From Membranipora membranacea (taxonomy: Eukaryota > Bryozoa > Gymnolaemata > Cheilostomatida > Membraniporidae): a stretch of DNA of 64,000 nucleotides. Of the stretch, positions 59,701 to 64,000 are shown one piece after another. How positions within the stretch are numbered: position 1 is the first letter of the stretch; each line of letters starts with the position of its first letter. Both the position numbers and the translations under genes were made by a program. Under the pieces are notes generated by a model. That model did not search any database. It was not told where the DNA came from and worked only from the letters and a program-made list of their open reading frames with translations. The stretch is taken from NCBI GenBank assembly GCA_914767715.1, contig OU612075.1, positions 2,854,001 to 2,918,000 of the forward strand, given 5' to 3'.

Positions 59701-62700
59701 TGCCGCGAAACCTTGGTTGCCCTTTAAAGACGTCAGAGATGGTTTTAATGAGTACTTCCTTTTTCTGTTGTTGTTATGTTTCCAATATCCACCAATCTGT
59801 AATGCAGCTGTCTTTGACATACATAGCAAGCAAAAGCCACCAACCTTAGCCAATGAAATAAAGTGTGAGATAGAAACAGACAGCTTGTCATGTAATGACA
59901 AGAGTCTTGACAAGTGATTAGTTGCAAATTACAACAATGAATACATTTTAAGTTTTATTTACAGAAGCTGACAAACGCTCTCAAGAAAAAGAAGAAGCGC
60001 TCCAAGCCTAAAGAACTGGTAGGTTTGAGCCGTTCTATTTTTAGCCCATTAATGTTCACATACTGTATCTAGATACAAGTTAATACAAATATCATAGCTC
60101 GGGTATTTCTCAACATTTGCGTACAACTAACGTCATCATTTTAAGTGATAATTGGCTGCTTCTGGAGCCAACATAATTATTTCCCCAGATGACTAGGAGA
60201 ACACAACATCCTTGTCTCATCAGGAGGATTGTCCTATACTCCCTGATCTCTTGTGATACATGAATAAATTGATCAGGGTGTTTGTAGTAAGGAGTTACAT
60301 TGGAATGATTGTATAATTTGGTTTTATATACTTGTAGAAAGATGTAGAGTATCTGTTACTTCCCCAGAGAATGCCAAAACTAACCAAGGATAAAAATAGA
60401 TACAAGACATTTCCCTGCCAGGTGGGTTGCTGATAGACTTCACTTTGATATTCATACTAAATTGTTCATCAATTTAAGCCTTTCTTGATAACCATCATGA
60501 AGTGACACTAAAGACCCAAAATAAACCGGAAGACCAAACAGACAGATTTATTTCTCATCAAAATATTAGTATTATTACAAAGATGAAATTTGTGGGATGT
60601 ACAATTAAACTGAAGCAGCTTTTGATATTGCGCTAATATGTTTACATATTTGCAATATCGCTATTCACGCCGGTGTTAATTATCTGTAGGTGTGCGCCGT
60701 AGCAGCTAATGATTTAGGAGATCTATGTTTTGATAACTGGATAGAACACATTACTACCCCGTTTCACATGTCTGTACTGTATGACTGGATGGCTAGAGTA
60801 AAGGCTCCTGGATCTGTCCATTATCAGGTAAGGGCTGCTAGCAGAATATACCATATATAACATATATATGTACAAGATCACGGATTCCATGAACATAGAT
60901 GTTGAATCCGAGTCAATTTTCATACTTGATAACACTTCTTATCTAATTCACTTAATACTTACCTGAGTTGTGCCTTCATGAAGCTGCAGGGGACGACTAA
61001 GTTCATCCTATGAATAATACAACCAGAGGAGACAACTCCGCATATTATTGCATCCATGAAACACTTAATTCTGCTATAGGGTTAGGATGTATTAAAGGAT
61101 TGAAAGCCTTGCATAACAACTTTCTGTCATATTATTTTAGCACTTCCTCAGATTTAAAGCTTCTAATATCGGTGAGAAGAATGATCCACACTACTTCTGT
61201 GAGGTAAGCAAATATGTGTAAATGTAAAATATTATAATATCATATTACTTCCTTATATTAAGAATAGGCATGTAACTTTTTTTATTGCTGTTTTATGAAA
61301 CCAGACTGTAAGAATGATCTACCATTTTAGCTTTGAGAGAATTCTATTCGGCTTCCAATCGTACATCACTGGGCTAATTCAACATTGAATACATAATACA
61401 AATTAGTTTCAAGTTTCACTCAAAGCAATGATATTACAATATTACAATGCAATTACTCCACTGATGTCTCATTCTAGATCTGCCTGAGGAAAGTGGAACA
61501 CGAGGATCAGTATATCGAGTCTCACCTGACTAATGAGAAACACTGCAAGAAACTGGCTGTGAGTTTAATATGCTTGTCGAATGTCAGTGGCACTTGCCAT
61601 GATGTGTCCGTCAAGCCCCTTCAGTTAACCTTTGGGCTGGGGTTTACATGATGACATGTTAAGTTCGCTCCTTTTTTATCATATGGGTTTGGGAAGAATA
61701 CTCTACTTTCTTTCATGTGTATAGACAAGCTGAAGACAGAAACGTTCATTGAATATTCTTCATAGTCTTCATTAAATACTTAACCCATTGTTGCAGATGT
61801 TGAGAGCAAACCTTGATGACAGTCTAAGTGGAGGTCCCGTAACTCGTATCCTTACAGATGAGGAGGATGGTGACCTGGATCCATGTCCTGATGATCTAGA
61901 GGTTAACTGGGTACATCCAGCTACTGCCAGGCTCAATGAGGCTGAGGACGGGGTAAGTACTACCACTACGACCATTCCATGGAGTTTAGAAAGAGTCCTA
62001 TGTAAAAATTGTTTATTACTTGCAAGCACTGTCTCGATCAATGCTGGAGTTATTGTTATGGAGAGAGAGAGAGAAAAAGAGAGATCGTTTTTTTGTGTAT
62101 CATCAATGGTGAAGCAAAATTATGGAAACTGTAAGAAGGTGTTGTCATTTAGGTGTCTGATACTAAAAGGTATGAAATTGTTTGAAGAAACGAGTTGTGC
62201 GCCACTTAGCTGATAAAATTGTTTTCCTACCTGGAACATAATGTTTGTTAAAAATATGCTGTTTGTCATTAATAAAATTGACACAACCGTATGTATGTAT
62301 GCTTCTTATAAATAATTATTTTACAGGCACGACCAGATGTTGCTGTTGCAGTGCAGCCTCCCATCCAGCAGCATTTGGGAGGTCCTCATAATCAGCAGCC
62401 ATTCCAACCTCAGAATCAGATGCCACCTATGGACATGCAGCAGCCACTTCAATTCGGCAATCAGAATGGTCCAGGACCTGGACCACAAAAAGGGCCATTT
62501 GATCAGAGTAATATGCCTATGGGACAGATGATGCCGCAGGGTATGATCCTGCCCAACATGGGTCCACAGAATATGGGTCCACAGAATATGGGACCTCAAA
62601 ATATGGGACCTGGAAACATGGGATCTGGAAACATGGGACCTGGAAACATGGGACCTGGAAACATGGGACCTGGAAACATGGGACCTGGAAACATGGGACC

Positions 62701-63595
62701 TGGTAACATGGGACCTCGAAATATGGGACCTCAAAACATGGGACCTCAAAACATGGGACAACAAAACATGGGACCCATGGGTGTGGGACCTATGAATATT
62801 GGACCCATGGGTATGGGACCAATGAATATGGGACCACAAAACACGGGATCTCAGAACAAGGGACCACAGAACATGGGACTGCCTAACATGGGACTGCCAA
62901 ACATGGGACTGCCTAACATGGGACTGCCTAACATTGGACAGCCTAACATTGGACTGCCTAATATGGGGCTACAGAATATGGGACCTAATATGGGCAAAGG
63001 TCCTCAAATGGTGAGTTTCTGTCAATGATTTTAAGCCGTGACATCCTTGTCATAAACCACTTAGTCAAACAGTTATAGTGGGATACTAGTTCAAATTTTG
63101 CTTCGTGGCGTCATAAAGTTTTAAGATGTTCACCTGAAGTATATCATTTATAGGCCCTGCAGTTGTGTGATTGTGAAATTTTTTATTTAAATAACAATGA
63201 GCCACCATGTTGCAACAGAAAACAATATGAAGATCACTGTGGGTACAACATTGATGAATATTTTTTTATAGATGAATATGGGCACACTTATGAATGGTCA
63301 AGGTGGACCTATGAACATGCCCGGCGGACCAATGAACATGCCTGGTGGTCCCAACCCTATGGGTATGCCTGGTGGAGGACCTATGAATATGGGTAGGGGA
63401 CCTATGCAGCAGATGGGCCAAGGAGGACCTATGTCTGATGATCGATCTGATAGGACTGAGGAGCGGGGTATGAGTAGAGATCAGAGAAGGAGAGAGAGAG
63501 AAGAGAGACATGAGAGAAAACATCAGAGGAGGGACGAGGACCGGAAACGTAGAGAAGAGGATAACAGGAGACGACAGATGGAGGAGGCACAGAGG
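50762..63595 (+). CDS. Four U1/matrin-type zinc-finger protein with low-complexity regions (3' end open)
   Basis: Probably a nuclear RNA- or dsRNA-binding protein; no orthologue is recognised. Exons: 50762-50921, 51290-53381, 57014-57050, 57298-57471, 58020-58064, 58530-58622, 59170-59250, 59965-60018, 60338-60421, 60690-60827, 61141-61203, 61478-61558, 61797-61952, 62327-63010, 63272-63595. About 1,422 codons are open. The large exon has [20 protein letters not shown], an Arg/Asp-rich stretch ([16 protein letters not shown]) and Gln/Asn/Gly-rich sequence. Basic KRRK-type runs look like nuclear signals. Fingers of the CxxC...HxxxxxH type: RCQVC to [13 protein letters not shown] to [13 protein letters not shown] to HITTPFH; FCEIC to HLTNEKH. 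Three of the four are split by introns after the first Cys. Next come MGPGN repeats, then a long Arg/Glu helix ([20 protein letters not shown]). The last exon ends with a donor, so more exons lie to the right. A second possible donor at 50894 gives a shorter exon 1 in the same phase. Confidence 0.85.
53382..57013 (+). other. Long intron of the zinc-finger gene
   Basis: Bounded by donor AGGTGTGT after 53381 and acceptor gacag before 57014. No coding exon is convincing inside. It contains an inverted-repeat element at about 54440-54592. Confidence 0.7.
54440..54592. mobile_element. Small inverted-repeat element
   Basis: The left end cctcctgttcagat pairs with atctgaacagg at the right, with self-complementary cores ctgtcctggacag and gaggttattaacctc between. 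Borders are approximate. Confidence 0.5.
57661..57883. mobile_element. MITE with ctttcaattagaaa termini
   Basis: The terminal inverted repeats are ctttcaattagaaa and ttctaattgaaag. Inner inverted gagtgagcga-type repeats are present. A diverged copy lies at 15086-15299. It lies in the zinc-finger gene intron after 57471. Confidence 0.85.
62553..62993 (+). repeat. Coding 15-bp tandem repeat (MGPGN-type units)
   Basis: Nearly thirty units of atgggacctggaaac and variants encode M-G-P-(G/Q/L)-N, the later ones reading MGLPN. Central units are identical at the DNA level, so the array is likely to vary in copy number. It lies wholly inside exon 62327-63010 and stays in frame. Confidence 0.93.
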
Positions 63596-64000
63596 GTAAG
63601 CTTCTCTATATTGCATGATGATTTGTTGTTAGGCCTATGTGGAAACATGGACTTTGAATACTCAGAATAGTAACATTTGAAATCTGTAAGGCTGAATGTT
63701 TAAAAGGTTTCTGTCTCATGTCCATTATGTGAATTCAGATCTGGCATTTTTTATATGGATACTAACAGATAATATGATATGGTGACAGTAATATTACGGT
63801 TCTAAGGAACATAATAGATATTAGTTAAAATGTTATAATATTTGTTTTATTTTATCAATTTGATGATGTTTGTTTAACTAATATCACTAGGTGATAGTGG
63901 GGAATGTAAAAAAAAAAAGAAAAATTGTTAATTGAATCATATCTGGCTTTTGTTGGTGTAGAACATGTGGCTTTACAGCGAGAATACATTCTACATTCAA
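63596..64000 (+). other. Intron at the right edge
   Basis: Begins with donor gtaagc after the 63595 exon. No further exon of the zinc-finger gene is recognised before the window ends. Confidence 0.6.

Noticed and set aside
1-64000. CRISPR arrays, operons, ribosome binding sites
   Set aside because: The window is eukaryotic, with spliced genes throughout. The tandem repeats seen are minisatellites and coding repeats without spacers.

Overview
The window is animal nuclear DNA, AT-rich and full of introns with GT-AG borders. It carries one intact tRNA gene, several tRNA-derived SINE copies, a LINE fragment and many small foldback (MITE-like) elements. The genes (CARD-less RIG-I-like receptors, a Golgi beta-1,4-galactosyltransferase, a mitochondrial enoyl-CoA isomerase) fit an invertebrate metazoan. 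The sequence alone does not identify the species.

Layout: (1) 289-7863 (+), the 3' part of a RIG-I-like receptor (RLR) helicase, 13 exons, its 5' exons lying before the window. (2) 8345-8426 (+), tRNA-Leu(AAG). (3) 10750-19811 (+), a complete tandem RLR paralogue, 16 exons, 840 codons, with the same introns and phases. The duplicated block runs about 1.7 kb past each stop codon, and a LINE fragment interrupts only the second copy. (4) 21663-32840 (-), a beta-1,4-galactosyltransferase, seven exons found, with a one-base frameshift in the exon that carries the metal-binding DVD motif. (5) 38432-41782 (+), enoyl-CoA delta-isomerase 1 (ECI1-like), six exons, 291 aa. (6) 43574-47015 (-), a short-chain dehydrogenase/reductase, five exons, 315 aa, with a duplicated, frame-disrupted copy of its last exon at 42171-42473. 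(7) 50762-63595 (+), a large protein with four U1/matrin-type zinc fingers and low-complexity regions, open at the window's right edge.

The RLR pair is a small innate-immune locus: both copies keep the P-loop, the helicase core, the helical insertion and a C-terminal regulatory domain, but have no CARD within the window. The remaining genes are housekeeping or unrelated and do not form a pathway with it. ECI1 and the SDR gene are convergent.

Exon coordinates were read by hand from splice sites, homology and reading frame. Coding totals close in frame for both RLRs, ECI1 and the SDR gene. Repeat borders are approximate. No database search was run.
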